Positions 39,139 through 47,944 of a stretch of DNA of 64,000 bases are shown piece by piece. Position numbers and translations under genes: made by a program. The DNA comes from JAFNAG01 sp963824985 (GTDB lineage Bacteria; Acidobacteriota; UBA6911). Position 1 is the first letter of the stretch; each line of letters begins with the position of its first letter. The stretch is taken from NCBI GenBank assembly GCA_963824985.1, contig CAWGRQ010000040.1:1-64000 (forward strand), in the 5' to 3' direction. The notes below the pieces were generated by a model. It did not search any database. It had not been told where the DNA came from and saw only the letters and a program-made list of their open reading frames with translations.

Positions 39139-40095
39139 GCTGCTCGCACGGGAAAAGATCTCGCCGCGCCTGGTCGAGATCATGCGGAATTGGGTTCATC
39201 CGGGTTTTTCAGTTTTCCAAGGAGAGCGGATCGATCCCGATGACCACGAGGCGAGACGGCGCCTGGCTGGCTACATGGCTCACCCCCCGATAGCCCTGGA
39301 CCGCGTGCGCTATCGCCCCGAAACCGCCCAGGTCATCTACTACGGCCGCCAACGCGGCCCCGGCTCCGACGCCTCCCCGGCGCGCATCTTTCCCGCGCTC
39401 GACTTCCTGGCCGCCTTGTGCACCCACATCCCGGATTCCGGACAACAGTTGGTCCGCTACTATGGAGCCTGGTCAAACGCGCGCCGGGTATCGGCGGGTG
39501 CCGCCGCATCGGCACCCGCTCCGGCGGCCGAGGCGCCGGGCCTGCGCAGGGACGATTCCAATAGCGCCGAAGAGTTCGCGCGCGGCCGCAAGCGTTCGTG
39601 GGCCCGGTTGATCAAGAGAGTGTACGAAGCGGATCCCTTGGTCTGTCCGCGGTGCTATGGACCCCTTAAGATCCTCAGCCTGATCGGAGACACCCCAGTC
39701 ATCGAAAAGATCCTGCGCCACCTCAAGCTGTGGAACCGGCCCGAGCGCCCGCCGCCGCGCCCCGCCGGGCGGTCAATCCAATATGATGATCCGATCGTCG
39801 ATCTTGACGAGCCCGGCGACTGGACGGACGCAACCGCCTGAAGCGGCCTGCGCCCCTGTGCTTTCAAGACAGCCGGCCTTGCCTGGGCGAAGGTGTGCCC
39901 GGAATTGGCGCCGGCGCGGGGAGAGGGACAGGGCGGGACGTCCCGCCCCTCTCCCTCTCCCCGTTTTCCACTCCTTCGGTCCCCTTTCACTGACAGGGCA
40001 GCTGCGTCCCATCAGAAATCGGGGATATTTCCAGATCCATCCCCGTCCGTGTACGCCATCCCCACTCTGTCTCTCCAAAGCGATTACCTATCATT
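39139..40095 (+). mobile_element. IS91-family element, copy 1 (3' half only)
   Basis: It begins abruptly at the position equal to 49440 of copy 3 and includes the C-terminal half of the transposase (39182-39841, 219 residues, with LAGYMAHPPIALDRVRY, LCTHIPDSGQQLVRYYG and the zinc-type PLVCPRCYGPLKILSLIGD). A long palindrome-like segment (39918-39962, centre GGGACGTCCC) and the conserved end AGCGATTACCTATCATT (terminus 40095) follow. The 5' half, with the zinc-binding domain and HUH motif, is missing. Confidence 0.85.
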
Positions 40096-40287
40096 AGCGC
40101 AGCGGGCCGGCGCGCATCCGATCACCTCCCAAGCGGATCCAGAACAAAGGCAAGCTGCATTGTTCTTGTCAGGGCCATCTATTTACGCGCCTTCTGTTTG
40201 ACTTTGTACTCAGTTGAACTTTACACTTAGAGTTTCGATACAAGCGTCCGGGATTAGCTTCAAACCCATAATGCAGGTGAGAGGTCT

Positions 40288-41112
40288 ATGGTCGCTTCCC
40301 CAAACCTTCCGTATGACTTGCAGGGACACGTAGCCCTGATTACCGGGGCTAACCATGGAATAGGAGCCGCGACTGCCAAGGCCCTTGCCGGATGCGGCGT
40401 CCGTGTGCTGGTATCGTATCTGCGCCTTGCGGATCCGGCGGACTTTCCTGAACCGTATCGCACAAACCGCTGCCAGGACGCCGCCAAAGTGGTGTCGTCC
40501 ATCCGCAGCCGCGGAGGGCAAGCAGAAGCCATGGAGGCAGATCTGCGCGATACGGCGACGCCGGCACGACTCTTTGACTATGCAGAACGGGAGCTCGGGC
40601 CCGTTGACATCCTGATTAATAACGCGACCGGCTGGATCGCGGACACATTCAGCGATCGCGAGGTCCATGACGTCGGCACCAAGATGGCGAGAGTTTCGGC
40701 GGTTACCTATGATCAGCAGTTCGAGGTGGACGCGCGCGGCGGGGCAATGATGATTGCCGAGTTCGCGCGGCGGCAAATGGATCGAAAGGCCAACTGGGGC
40801 CGGATTATCGGCCTGACCTCCGGCGGCGCTCTCGGATTTCCCGGCGAGGTCTCCTATGGGGCTGCGAAGGCCGCGTTGGAGAACTATACGATGGCTGCGG
40901 CGTTCGAATTGGCGCCCTTCGGCATTACCGCCAACATGGTCTACCCCCCGGTCACGGACACGGGCTGGATCACCGACCAGGTGCGCGAAACCGTGCGGAA
41001 ACATCACGAACTCATACACATCGTTATGCCCGAGGAAGTCGCAGAGGTCATCATTTTCCTGTGTTCCAACCATGCACGGCTGATCACCGCGAATATCGTT
41101 CATCTGCGCTAA
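40288..41112 (+). CDS. short-chain dehydrogenase/reductase
   Basis: The product is 274 residues. Rossmann motif TGANHGIGAATAKAL (about residues 19-33), the NNATG strand turn (about 111-115), a catalytic S in GLTSGGALG, and Tyr/Lys in SYGAAKAAL (about residue 190) are all present, so this is a classical SDR with NAD(P)H. The start ATG 40288 has GAGAGG in front. The substrate is unknown; an insert near residue 45-60 (PADFPEPYRTNRCQDA) is longer than usual. It lies between an IS91 copy and a phage remnant. Confidence 0.9.
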   Translation: MVASPNLPYDLQGHVALITGANHGIGAATAKALAGCGVRVLVSYLRLADPADFPEPYRTNRCQDAAKVVSSIRSRGGQAEAMEADLRDTATPARLFDYAERELGPVDILINNATGWIADTFSDREVHDVGTKMARVSAVTYDQQFEVDARGGAMMIAEFARRQMDRKANWGRIIGLTSGGALGFPGEVSYGAAKAALENYTMAAAFELAPFGITANMVYPPVTDTGWITDQVRETVRKHHELIHIVMPEEVAEVIIFLCSNHARLITANIVHLR

Positions 41113-41174
41113 GAACCTGGGCGCGCGGCAAGGATCTATGGCGACGGCCACCTGATGCCCCAATCCCGCGCGCA

Positions 41175-41777
41175 TCACTCCGCCCCCAGGGCGCGATACG
41201 GCCACAGCAGCCGCTCAGAAAGGGAGAGCATCGAGATGTTCTGGCCAACGACGATGTCCTCGCGGTTTTCGTACAGGTTCGAGACCTCGATCAGGATCCC
41301 CTGCCGGATTACCTGCGGGACATCGTCAGGCGCATCGCCGAACCCGGCGACGAACCGGATCACGACGCTGTTGATCGAGCATCGGGTGATGGGCCAGTAC
41401 TGGGTCCAGGCGAGCGCGATGCGCCCGATCTCATCCGACGAGGCATCGATTACGTAAGTTTCATGCGGCAGCGTTTGCTCGCTGCCGGCCGTGTCCAGGT
41501 ACTTGATGGACTCTATTGCCTGCAGCGGCGGCCGCGGCAGGTCGATCACGGTGGCTTCAAAGACAAGAGACGGGCTCGCGGGAAAGCCATCGAGGGTGAA
41601 CTCGAAAGTCTGCGTGATCAGAGCCCGGCGCAAATAAAGCTCAACCCGTTGCCGCGCCGCCGTGATCAGCGCCGAGACATACGCATCGTCCGTGTCGGAA
41701 TCGAGACGCAGATGCGCCTTCACCTCGTCCAGCGTGACTGGTTCGACGGCGGGAGGCGTAACAAGTTTGAGTCCCAC
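41175..41777 (-). CDS. phage head-tail connector protein (gp6-like)
   Basis: The product is 200 residues; the initiation codon is GTG 41777, overlapping the stop of the upstream phage frame. The sequence opens with PPAVEPVTLDEVKAHLRLD, which is the diagnostic start of gp6/YqbG-type head-tail connectors, then YVSALITAARQRVELYLRRA and DVPQVIRQGILIEVSNLYEN. These proteins form the ring between portal and tail. It is the only structurally complete phage gene here. With the upstream fragment it marks a decayed prophage. Confidence 0.82.
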   Translation of the reverse strand: MGLKLVTPPAVEPVTLDEVKAHLRLDSDTDDAYVSALITAARQRVELYLRRALITQTFEFTLDGFPASPSLVFEATVIDLPRPPLQAIESIKYLDTAGSEQTLPHETYVIDASSDEIGRIALAWTQYWPITRCSINSVVIRFVAGFGDAPDDVPQVIRQGILIEVSNLYENREDIVVGQNISMLSLSERLLWPYRALGAE

Positions 41778-41779
41778 TA

Positions 41780-42054
41780 CGCGCCCTCGATCAGTTCATT
41801 CTCCGCGGCTGTGGCCGGCTCGGCAAATCCCTCCCGGATCAGAACGGACTCAATCTCGGCGGCCATATCCGAAGCATCGGCAAGACTTCCTTGCTGAACC
41901 TTCAGGCTCGTGACCTGAGTGGCCGTGAGCGCTCCGAAGAGAGCGAGTTGAAGACCGCCGCGTGCCCGGCGATCTTTGCACGCCCGCCTGCTTCCTGGGC
42001 GATGGCGCGCAACTCGCAGTTGCCGGCGTGACGCCTCTCTTTGTTTCTGCTCAT
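41780..42054 (-). pseudogene. fused remnant of phage head genes (prohead protease start, other gene's end)
   Basis: From ATG 42054 the minus strand reads MSRNKERRHAGNCELRAIAQ, then GHAAVFNSLS, the N-terminus of an HK97-type prohead protease. After that the frame breaks near 41950. The downstream frame, LTATQVTSLKVQQGSLADAS, then AATAAENELIEGA-like, is the end of a different phage protein and stops just before the connector gene. A deletion has joined the two. The product is not functional. Confidence 0.6.
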
Positions 42055-42066
42055 GACAGCTCCGCC

Positions 42067-42092
42067 AAAAAAAAAGGGCCGCATTGCGACCC
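42067..42092 (-). terminator. intrinsic terminator (minus strand)
   Basis: On the minus strand GGGTCGCAATGCGGCCC (42076-42092) folds as a short GC stem with an AAT loop and is followed by nine T's (42067-42075). It lies within the start of the prohead-protease remnant, so it ends transcription of the upstream gene on that strand. Confidence 0.6.
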
Positions 42093-42404
42093 TTGGAAAA
42101 ATCAACTTTTCTGAAACCAATTCGACCGGCTATGCTTCGGCTGCCGGCTTAAAAATCGCTATCCGCTTCTGCAATCTTCAGATGGCACGCTGCCACGCAG
42201 AGACAGAAATCTGCCAGGGGGCGCAGGACTCATTCACCCCTACCGCCTCAGCCGTTATCACCAGTTTCGTTTTGACCTTTTATTTGCTTGGAAATGGAAC
42301 AGGCGCCGTCAACTCGATATATTGCCCCGGCAGCATTCGTTCGACTGCCGCGCTGATATATTGGAAATGCCGTTCCAGGGTGGGCCGGTGGTTGGTCCAG
42401 AGCT

Positions 42405-43166
42405 CATCTACTACGGCCGCCAACGCGGCCCCGGCTCCGACGCCTCCCCGGCGCGCATCTTTCCCGCGCTCGACTTCCTCGCCGCCTTGTGCACCCACAT
42501 CCCGGATTCCGGACAGCAGCTGGTACGCTACTATGGAGCCTGGTCAAACGCGCGCCGGGTATCGGCGGGTGCCGCCGCATCGGCACCCGCTCCGGCGGCC
42601 GAGGCGCCGGGCCTGCGCAGGGACGATTCCAATAGCGCCGAGGAGTTCGCGCGCGGCCGCAAGCGTTCGTGGGCCCGGTTGATCAAGAGAGTGTACGAAG
42701 CGGATCCCTTGGTCTGTCCGCGGTGCTATGGACCCCTTAAGATCCTCAGCCTGATCGGAGACGCCCCAGTCATCGAAAAGATCCTGCGCCACCTCAAGCT
42801 GTGGAACCGGCCCGAGCGCCCGCCGCCGCGCCCCGCCGGGCGGTCAATCCAATATGATGATCCGATCGTCGATCTTGACGAGCCCGGCGACTGGCCCGAC
42901 GCAACCGCCTGAAGCGGCCTGCGCCCCTGTGCTTTCAAGACAGCCGGCCTTGCATGGGCGAAGGTGTGCCCGGAATTGGCGCCGGCGCGGGGAGAGGGAC
43001 AGGGCGGGACGTCCCGCCCCTCTCCCTCTCCCCGTTTTCCACTCCTTCGGTCCGCTTTCACTGATAGGGCAGCTGCGTCCCATCAGAAATCGGGGATATT
43101 TCCAGATTTCTCCCCGTCCGTGTACGCCATCCCCACTCTGTCCCTCCAAAGCGATTACCTATCATT
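42405..43166 (+). mobile_element. IS91-family element, copy 2 (3' part only)
   Basis: From CATCTACTACGGCCGCCAAC this copy is almost identical to copy 1: C-terminal transposase residues (stop at 42912), palindrome at 42989-43033, and the same end AGCGATTACCTATCATT (terminus 43166). It is shorter at the 5' side and joins a minus-strand phage-like remnant (TNHRPTLERHFQYISAAVER) at about 42404. Confidence 0.85.
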
Positions 43167-43216
43167 CAAAATGCCCATGCATCGCTGAGCATACAAAATG
43201 CCCATGCATCGCTGAG
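43167..43216 (+). repeat. direct repeat CAAAATGCCCATGCATCGCT x2
   Basis: A 23-bp unit, beginning immediately after the IS91 copy 2 terminus, occurs at 43167-43189 and 43194-43216 with a 4-base spacer. It contains the palindrome ATGCAT. Confidence 0.85.
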
Positions 43217-43232
43217 ACACGCAATTGCTTTT

Positions 43233-44186
43233 CTATTTCGGATAAGTATTTAAATCGAAGACCATAGCCTCGAAAAAAGCCCGCTGATACGGCTTATTGC
43301 CCATCAATGACAAGCGCTGTTTTATGGACAATGCATTGTCTGGCGACCCATTTTTCAACTCATCTGCGAGACTGTTCATTTGAATGCTCAAATCTGCAAA
43401 ACCTGTCGTTTGAGCAACCTCCGTCAATTCTGCCGCAACAGAAGCGACGATATTCAGCCGCTCCATGTTTGGTGAAATCTCTATTTTTGGCCCGACAACG
43501 TATATTTGAACGCAGTTGTTTGGCAGTCGAGCCGCTTCGCCAATTTGTCCAATTAACCAGTCGGACATGCCTTCCGCAATCGCTGGAGGCTCCGTTAAAC
43601 CGACAACGTAGGCAATTTTCAAACCTGGAAGGGCCGCTGCATCAAAGGTGATGGGTGAATTAAGTGCGCCGCCCGGCGCCCAGGCTTTCGAACCTTCTGA
43701 AGCCCACCAACTGAAAACCTTCGGCATCCCCTTGGCTGCCCGCTGTCCGGCTGATGCGTGCCATTGAGGAGATGTCAGAACATTCGATAGAGAACCAGGA
43801 TCGACCATAGGCAAGGAGAACATTCTTATCGCCTGTTTGGCACTAATGTCATTGGCCACAAAATACGAATAGCGCACTACACCCGAAGGCATCATCTCGT
43901 AGTTCACTGAAACAAGCGGCTTAGCTTTATTTGCCAGCTCGATGCGGATATGCTGGAGCAATCCACTGCTTGTCACATAGTCAATTAGCAAATCGCCTGT
44001 TTCGGAATCGATCATGAACTTTTCACCAGGGTTTGGTTGTGGCGATTGTGCAGGTTCAGTTCCTATTATCATCAATTTAATATTAGCCTTCTGGCGCGCT
44101 TTCTTGGTGTTTGTATGACCATTGGTAAAACTATACAAAGAAGTAGCTGCCAATATAGCAAAGAGTGATATCACAAACCTTTTCAT
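43233..44186 (-). CDS. secreted protein of unknown function (second gene of a coupled pair)
   Basis: The product is 317 residues from ATG 44186, which has AAAGGAGGCGTT in front. The N-terminus MKRFVISLFAILAATSLYSF is a signal peptide. No domain is recognised; the mid-part has VSSGLLQH..., a run of aromatic and Gly residues and a C-terminal helical tail (SIQMNSLADELKNGSPDNAL). Codon use and A+T content differ from the GC-rich backbone, which suggests transfer. It follows the next gene (44198-44965) with stop and start regions almost touching, so the two are co-transcribed. The cargo lies between IS91 copy 2 and an IS1595 element. Confidence 0.6.
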   Translation of the reverse strand: MKRFVISLFAILAATSLYSFTNGHTNTKKARQKANIKLMIIGTEPAQSPQPNPGEKFMIDSETGDLLIDYVTSSGLLQHIRIELANKAKPLVSVNYEMMPSGVVRYSYFVANDISAKQAIRMFSLPMVDPGSLSNVLTSPQWHASAGQRAAKGMPKVFSWWASEGSKAWAPGGALNSPITFDAAALPGLKIAYVVGLTEPPAIAEGMSDWLIGQIGEAARLPNNCVQIYVVGPKIEISPNMERLNIVASVAAELTEVAQTTGFADLSIQMNSLADELKNGSPDNALSIKQRLSLMGNKPYQRAFFEAMVFDLNTYPK

Positions 44187-44197
44187 AACGCCTCCTT

Positions 44198-44965
44198 TCA
44201 CCATCTGAGATGATAGTGATTACCGTGTACTAGAACACTCCAATTGAATTCGAGCGCCAAATTATAGAATACCTGGCGATGCGGATCCAAATATTGAAAG
44301 GGCATGTCAGCATTTTCCCCCCAGCGGTGTTCCGAATGCGGGGATTGCCAAAACTGGCCGTATGGTGGACCAATATCGAACAGCCCCCCATCTGGCAGAC
44401 TCATGTCGTTTATTCCCGCCTTCTTGCCGCTAGTATTAAGTTCGTCATAATAAAAGGCCATGCAGAGCTGCATTAGGTCATCGACCATATCTAGTTTACC
44501 AAAATGGTTATAAGGGTGGCTAGTGTTCCCACCTTTAAGAAGCCACCAAGAACTGGGCGGCACATCCCACATTCCGTAATCCCCCGGCCAATACTGAGCT
44601 TGCACCGCCGCAGAGGCCTGGGCATAGTAAAACTGGTCTTCTGCCCAAATCTCATAGTATCCTGCAAATACTGGAGAAGTGAAAGTGGTACATGCAATGC
44701 CAAAGGAATCGGAGGTAACTGTATCAGGATAAACTGATCCTCTTTGACGATCGGGGGGCTCGTGATGATTGTGCCATCCGGAATATGCCTGTACAGTAGG
44801 CCAAAAATAGACAGGCACCCCTGCAACTGGGGCACCGTATTCGTCCTCTAAATACGCACACAACTGAACATGTTCCCCTGGCACTATGTAATAAGTTGCA
44901 ATTGCGAATGGGGAATAGAGCATTAGCAGGAATACGACAGCTAACAACAAAATGTAACCTCTCAT
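44198..44965 (-). CDS. secreted protein of unknown function (first gene of the pair)
   Basis: The product is 255 residues from ATG 44965 (GGAGGAATGCC upstream). The signal sequence (MRGYILLLAVVFLLMLYSP) is followed by an Ig-like or bacterial Big-type beta segment: HVQLCAYLEDEYGAPVAGVP, then VTSDSFGIACTTFTSPVFAG, which resembles adhesin repeat patterns with a 'NG/DG..G..T.T..P' turn. The C-terminal half has a His/Trp-rich region with HGNHYHLRW at the end; a metal role is possible but unproven. Its stop lies 12 bases from the start of the downstream partner gene. A+T-richer than the backbone. Confidence 0.6.
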   Translation of the reverse strand: MRGYILLLAVVFLLMLYSPFAIATYYIVPGEHVQLCAYLEDEYGAPVAGVPVYFWPTVQAYSGWHNHHEPPDRQRGSVYPDTVTSDSFGIACTTFTSPVFAGYYEIWAEDQFYYAQASAAVQAQYWPGDYGMWDVPPSSWWLLKGGNTSHPYNHFGKLDMVDDLMQLCMAFYYDELNTSGKKAGINDMSLPDGGLFDIGPPYGQFWQSPHSEHRWGENADMPFQYLDPHRQVFYNLALEFNWSVLVHGNHYHLRW

Positions 44966-45035
44966 TAGGCATTCCTCCATGACATATTTTTGTTTTCAGC
45001 CTCAGAAGCTATGAACTCCTATTATATTTGGTCTG

Positions 45036-46077
45036 TGGGGGTATCCCCATGACTCAGGTAGCCACTATTAGTTGTGGTTCCGTCGGTGCTGCCGGGTTGA
45101 CCGGCCCTCTCGCACGTGCTTGATGAGAGATGGATACGGAACCGAATCTACCCATACGGCCTTCTGTACCAGCCGGTAGAACAATTTTCCACGATGCCGG
45201 GATGTGCGCCTGTTGAACGGGAAGGCGAACTGGTCGAGGTCGTAGTCCAAGTGGGCCTGGCTGACAGCGCCCTGATGGGTGCCAAGCAGCCACCGTTTTA
45301 GAAGAGACACTACGCGGTGTACGCGAGGCAGTAAGTCCGCCGGTGATTCTTTCTTGCCTTTGAGGAATATGATTTGATGCCCGTAACCATGTTTCTCGAG
45401 CCGGTCGTAACTGAGGAGTCCATCGGTGTGCAGGACACTGCCCGGGGTGACTGCGCCCTCGACGAAGGCTTGGAGACCGTCCGCCGACGCGTCCGGGATC
45501 CGCCGCATCCGGATACGGCCGATTCCCGCCCCGACCTCCTGGGCCGCGACGGCAATCAAGGCTTTCTTTTGGGTTTGCCGACCCCGGACGCCCTTTTCGG
45601 GCGCACCGAGATAGGTTTCGTCGACTTCGACCGTACCCGAGAGCCGGTCCCGCCCCGGGCGCACCATCGCTCAACGCAGCTTGTGCAGCCAGGTCCACGC
45701 TGTTTCGTAGCTCCCCAAACCCAAGACACGTTGGAGGCCCATTGCGCTCGCACCCGTCTTCTGGCTGGTGACCCACCACATGGCACGGAACCAAGTGCGC
45801 AGCGAGGTCCGCGTATCTTGAAAGATCGTGCCAGCGGTGGCCGAGGTCTGCCGCCCGCAGCTCGCGCATTGGAACAGCGTAGCCCGCACGGGCCAAGACT
45901 TCCCCTGCCTGCAAGCAGGGCAGCGGAAACCGTCCGGCCAGCGCAGTTGAATCAGATACGCCCGACACGCGTCTTCGGTCGCGAAGCGGGCATCGAACTC
46001 GGCGAGCGATCGAGGATAGTCTTCCACGGGCCTGAACGCTACAGATTGTGGTTACCTGAGTCAAGGGGATACCCCCA
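45036..46077. mobile_element. IS1595-family insertion sequence, complete ends
   Basis: A 1042-bp element. Terminal inverted repeats of 30 bp lie at 45036-45065 and 46048-46077 (28 matches), beginning TGGGGGTATCCCCATGACTC and inverted at the other end. The target duplication TTGGTCTG is present at 45028-45035 and 46078-46085 (8 bp, as is usual for this family). It is inserted into an IS3-type remnant. The only gene is the interrupted transposase below. Confidence 0.92.
45068..46027 (-). pseudogene. IS1595-family transposase with one in-frame stop
   Basis: The N-terminal half (MEDYPRSLAEFDARFATEDA onward) has the ISXO2-type zinc ribbon CPACRQGKSWPV...CASCGRQT. The C-terminal half has SGTVEVDETYLGAPEKGVRG and VLHTDGLLSYDRLEKHGYGH, which carry the DDE acidic residues. 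Between them the frame is identical (HKLR-stop-AMVRPG) with a single TGA at 45671-45673 where the usual residue is Arg (CGA to TGA fits). So the gene is one nonsense change away from intact, 319 codons. The element may still move if the enzyme is supplied in trans. Confidence 0.9.
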
Positions 46078-46205
46078 TTGGTCTGAGGTGTACCCCGTTG
46101 CTCCGTCGCCGCCGGCGCGCTCTCGTAATCGTTCAGATGGACATTTTCGTACTTTACGGTCCGCCACAGACGCTCGACAAAGATGTTGTCGAGACGCAGA
46201 ATGAC
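46078..46205 (-). mobile_element. IS3-family OrfB remnant interrupted by the IS1595 element
   Basis: The minus strand reads LRLDNIFVERLWRTVKYENV, a clear match to the IS3-family transposase C-terminal part (DNIFVERLWRTVKYEEVYL). It has no beginning or end here. The IS1595 target site TTGGTCTG falls directly at its 3' boundary. Confidence 0.65.
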
Positions 46206-46582
46206 GTCTCGAACTCTCATGAGGTGGATCCCTCCGGAATCGTTGAAGTGCTTTCCACACATCGGGCCCCAGGCAGAACCTCGGACCACGTCCTGTGTAT
46301 CCTTCATATACCGGCACAGATCTTTCTTCCACGCTGAAATCGGAAGTGCGGATTTCGCCCTTGTTAATATATATAGTGTCCGGATAAAAACGATTGATCA
46401 GTCGAAATTTTGGCCTCCGAAGCAGATGCTTTGAGGGTAAAGGGGCGCCCTGGTTCACGTTGCTTTGCAGTTTGCTGTCAGCGGTGGTAGCGGCATCGCC
46501 GGATTTGGGGCGGGAGGTGATCCGCAGAGTGGGCTGGAGTCCCAAATCGTCAAAGGCTTGCCGGGCTTGCCTGCACGCGGCG
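46206..46582. other. intergenic before the sigma-factor gene
   Basis: No gene recognised in about 375 bases. A 'TTAATATATATAGTGTCCGG' stretch near 46365 is A+T-rich. The frame leading into the sigma gene (46394 on) is open but has no start before the promoter. Confidence 0.35.
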
Positions 46583-46612
46583 TTGCTTCCTGGCTGGAAA
46601 ACCATGTATAAT
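46583..46612 (+). promoter_or_regulatory. sigma-70-type promoter of the sigma-factor gene
   Basis: TTGCTT (46583-46588), an 18-base spacer and TATAAT (46607-46612) precede ATG 46634 by about 22 bases. This also argues against a start at ATG 46604, which overlaps the -10 box. Confidence 0.5.
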
Positions 46613-46633
46613 AGCTTCATTGCGGCCAAAGGC

Positions 46634-47371
46634 ATGCTTCCTCATGAGTTGACGTGTGTCGAGTTGGTTTCCGCTTGCGCGCAGGACCGGAGTGATTCCG
46701 GCCTCTGGAGGGAGTTCTTGCGCCGTTACGGCCCTTGCATAAACCGGTTTATCAGAGCCGCCTCGGTCAAGCCCGGTGCCGGATTGAAGGCTCGATCCTC
46801 GGAGCCGTTTAGCAGTGAAGAGCTGCGCGATCTATTTCAGGCCACCATCCTGTGCCTGTTACGAAGCGATTGCGCCGTCATGCGCCGCTTTTGCGGGGCC
46901 ACGGAGGCGGAATGGCTCTCCTACCTGGCCGCAACGGTTGGCTTTGTGGTTCAAAACGCCGCGCGGGGCCGCGGTCGATTCAAGCGCCTCGGCCGGGAAA
47001 TCGCCGAATTCACCCGTCTTGGATCCGCTGGGCCGCACAGGAATTGCCTGGACTACATTGACTCTGAACGTAAGATCCTGGCCGGGGAGGTCAAAACTCT
47101 GTATGAGAGCATCATCAAGAATGAGCCAAGCCCGCGATTAGAACGGGACATGCTCATATTCCAGCTTTACTACCTCCACGACCTGTCCCTCGGCGAAATC
47201 GCACAAGGCAAGGGAATCGACCTTTCCAGGTCGGGAGTGCGGGATGTCCTCCATCGCCTGACGGGTCAGGTTCAACGATTGGTTCAGAGAGAGAGATTTT
47301 ACACGGCACGCGTTGATCCAGGAGCATCGCGGCGCGATTATCCGGGACGTTTGTTAACTACCAAACGCTGA
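46634..47371 (+). CDS. divergent sigma-70/ECF-like sigma factor
   Basis: The product is 245 residues. The first half has the region-2 feel: LWREFLRRYGPCINRFIRAA, then ELRDLFQATILCLLRSDCAV and RFCGATEAEWLSYLAATVGF. The C-terminal part has a region-4-like HTH: ERDMLIFQLYYLHDLSLGEI, then KGIDLSRSGVRDVLHRLTGQ. So the protein probably directs RNA polymerase to a small set of promoters. There is no anti-sigma gene next to it. The start ATG 46634 is favoured by the promoter position. It sits in a transposon-rich area and its targets are unknown. Confidence 0.7.
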   Translation: MLPHELTCVELVSACAQDRSDSGLWREFLRRYGPCINRFIRAASVKPGAGLKARSSEPFSSEELRDLFQATILCLLRSDCAVMRRFCGATEAEWLSYLAATVGFVVQNAARGRGRFKRLGREIAEFTRLGSAGPHRNCLDYIDSERKILAGEVKTLYESIIKNEPSPRLERDMLIFQLYYLHDLSLGEIAQGKGIDLSRSGVRDVLHRLTGQVQRLVQRERFYTARVDPGASRRDYPGRLLTTKR

Positions 47372-47944
47372 TGCATGCGGCACCCGCACTCATTTCCCGT
47401 TCCCTTCGCCTATGACGGCTGTGCCCAAATTCGGCATCCCATTCTGCCGTTATGGGTTATAATGACTACCGGACGAGATTTCGGAGGATTTTGCCCCAAA
47501 GTTGACATAATGCAGAGAGATCTTTCCGAAGTCTCGCGATCAGGAAGAAGACGGGTCCCTGAGACAAATCGACTTCGCGAGACTTCGGAAAGATTCTGTT
47601 GGACGAAACCGCTCTCCAGTCGATGTAGATTGATTCAATTCGGGAAGCAAAATCGACGAACTGAGATCACTCTAGAAGGGATGTCCAATGCCGTCGAATT
47701 CGTAAATCGCAGAAAAAGCCTGGACACCCATTGTTCATCCTATTCCTTATCTCAGCCTCTGTGGGTGGAGCGGCGATTTTGGATTCAGGGAAGGAATGTG
47801 ACCATCGTTTGAAACAAATGGGCAGGGGTCAGAGCAGTAGGGCGGTCATCGCCATAGCGAAAACCAAGTGATGCCGGAAACCGTCGACACGATCGGAAGA
47901 TGGCACCAGATCTGCAGGGGATTGGCCGTCGGGCTCGTACGGGG
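47372..47944. other. intergenic, contains hairpin H1
   Basis: No credible gene in about 570 bases; the 145-residue frame 47375-47812 is without motif and has the hairpin inside it. GTTGACATAATGCAGAG (near 47500) resembles GTTGACATAATCCATAC near 58400. Confidence 0.4.
47522..47592. repeat. inverted repeat H1
   Basis: CTTTCCGAAGTCTCGCGA (47522-47539) is perfectly inverted at 47575-47592 (TCGCGAGACTTCGGAAAG), with a 35-base loop. A related hairpin lies at 59300-59363. It may be a mobile-element end or a small RNA. Confidence 0.85.

Noticed and set aside
43167..43216. Possible two-repeat CRISPR
   Set aside because: Only two copies with a 4-base spacer; no cas genes in the window.
47375..47812. 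145-residue plus-strand ORF after the sigma factor
   Set aside because: It spans the H1 hairpin and has no motif; more likely non-coding.
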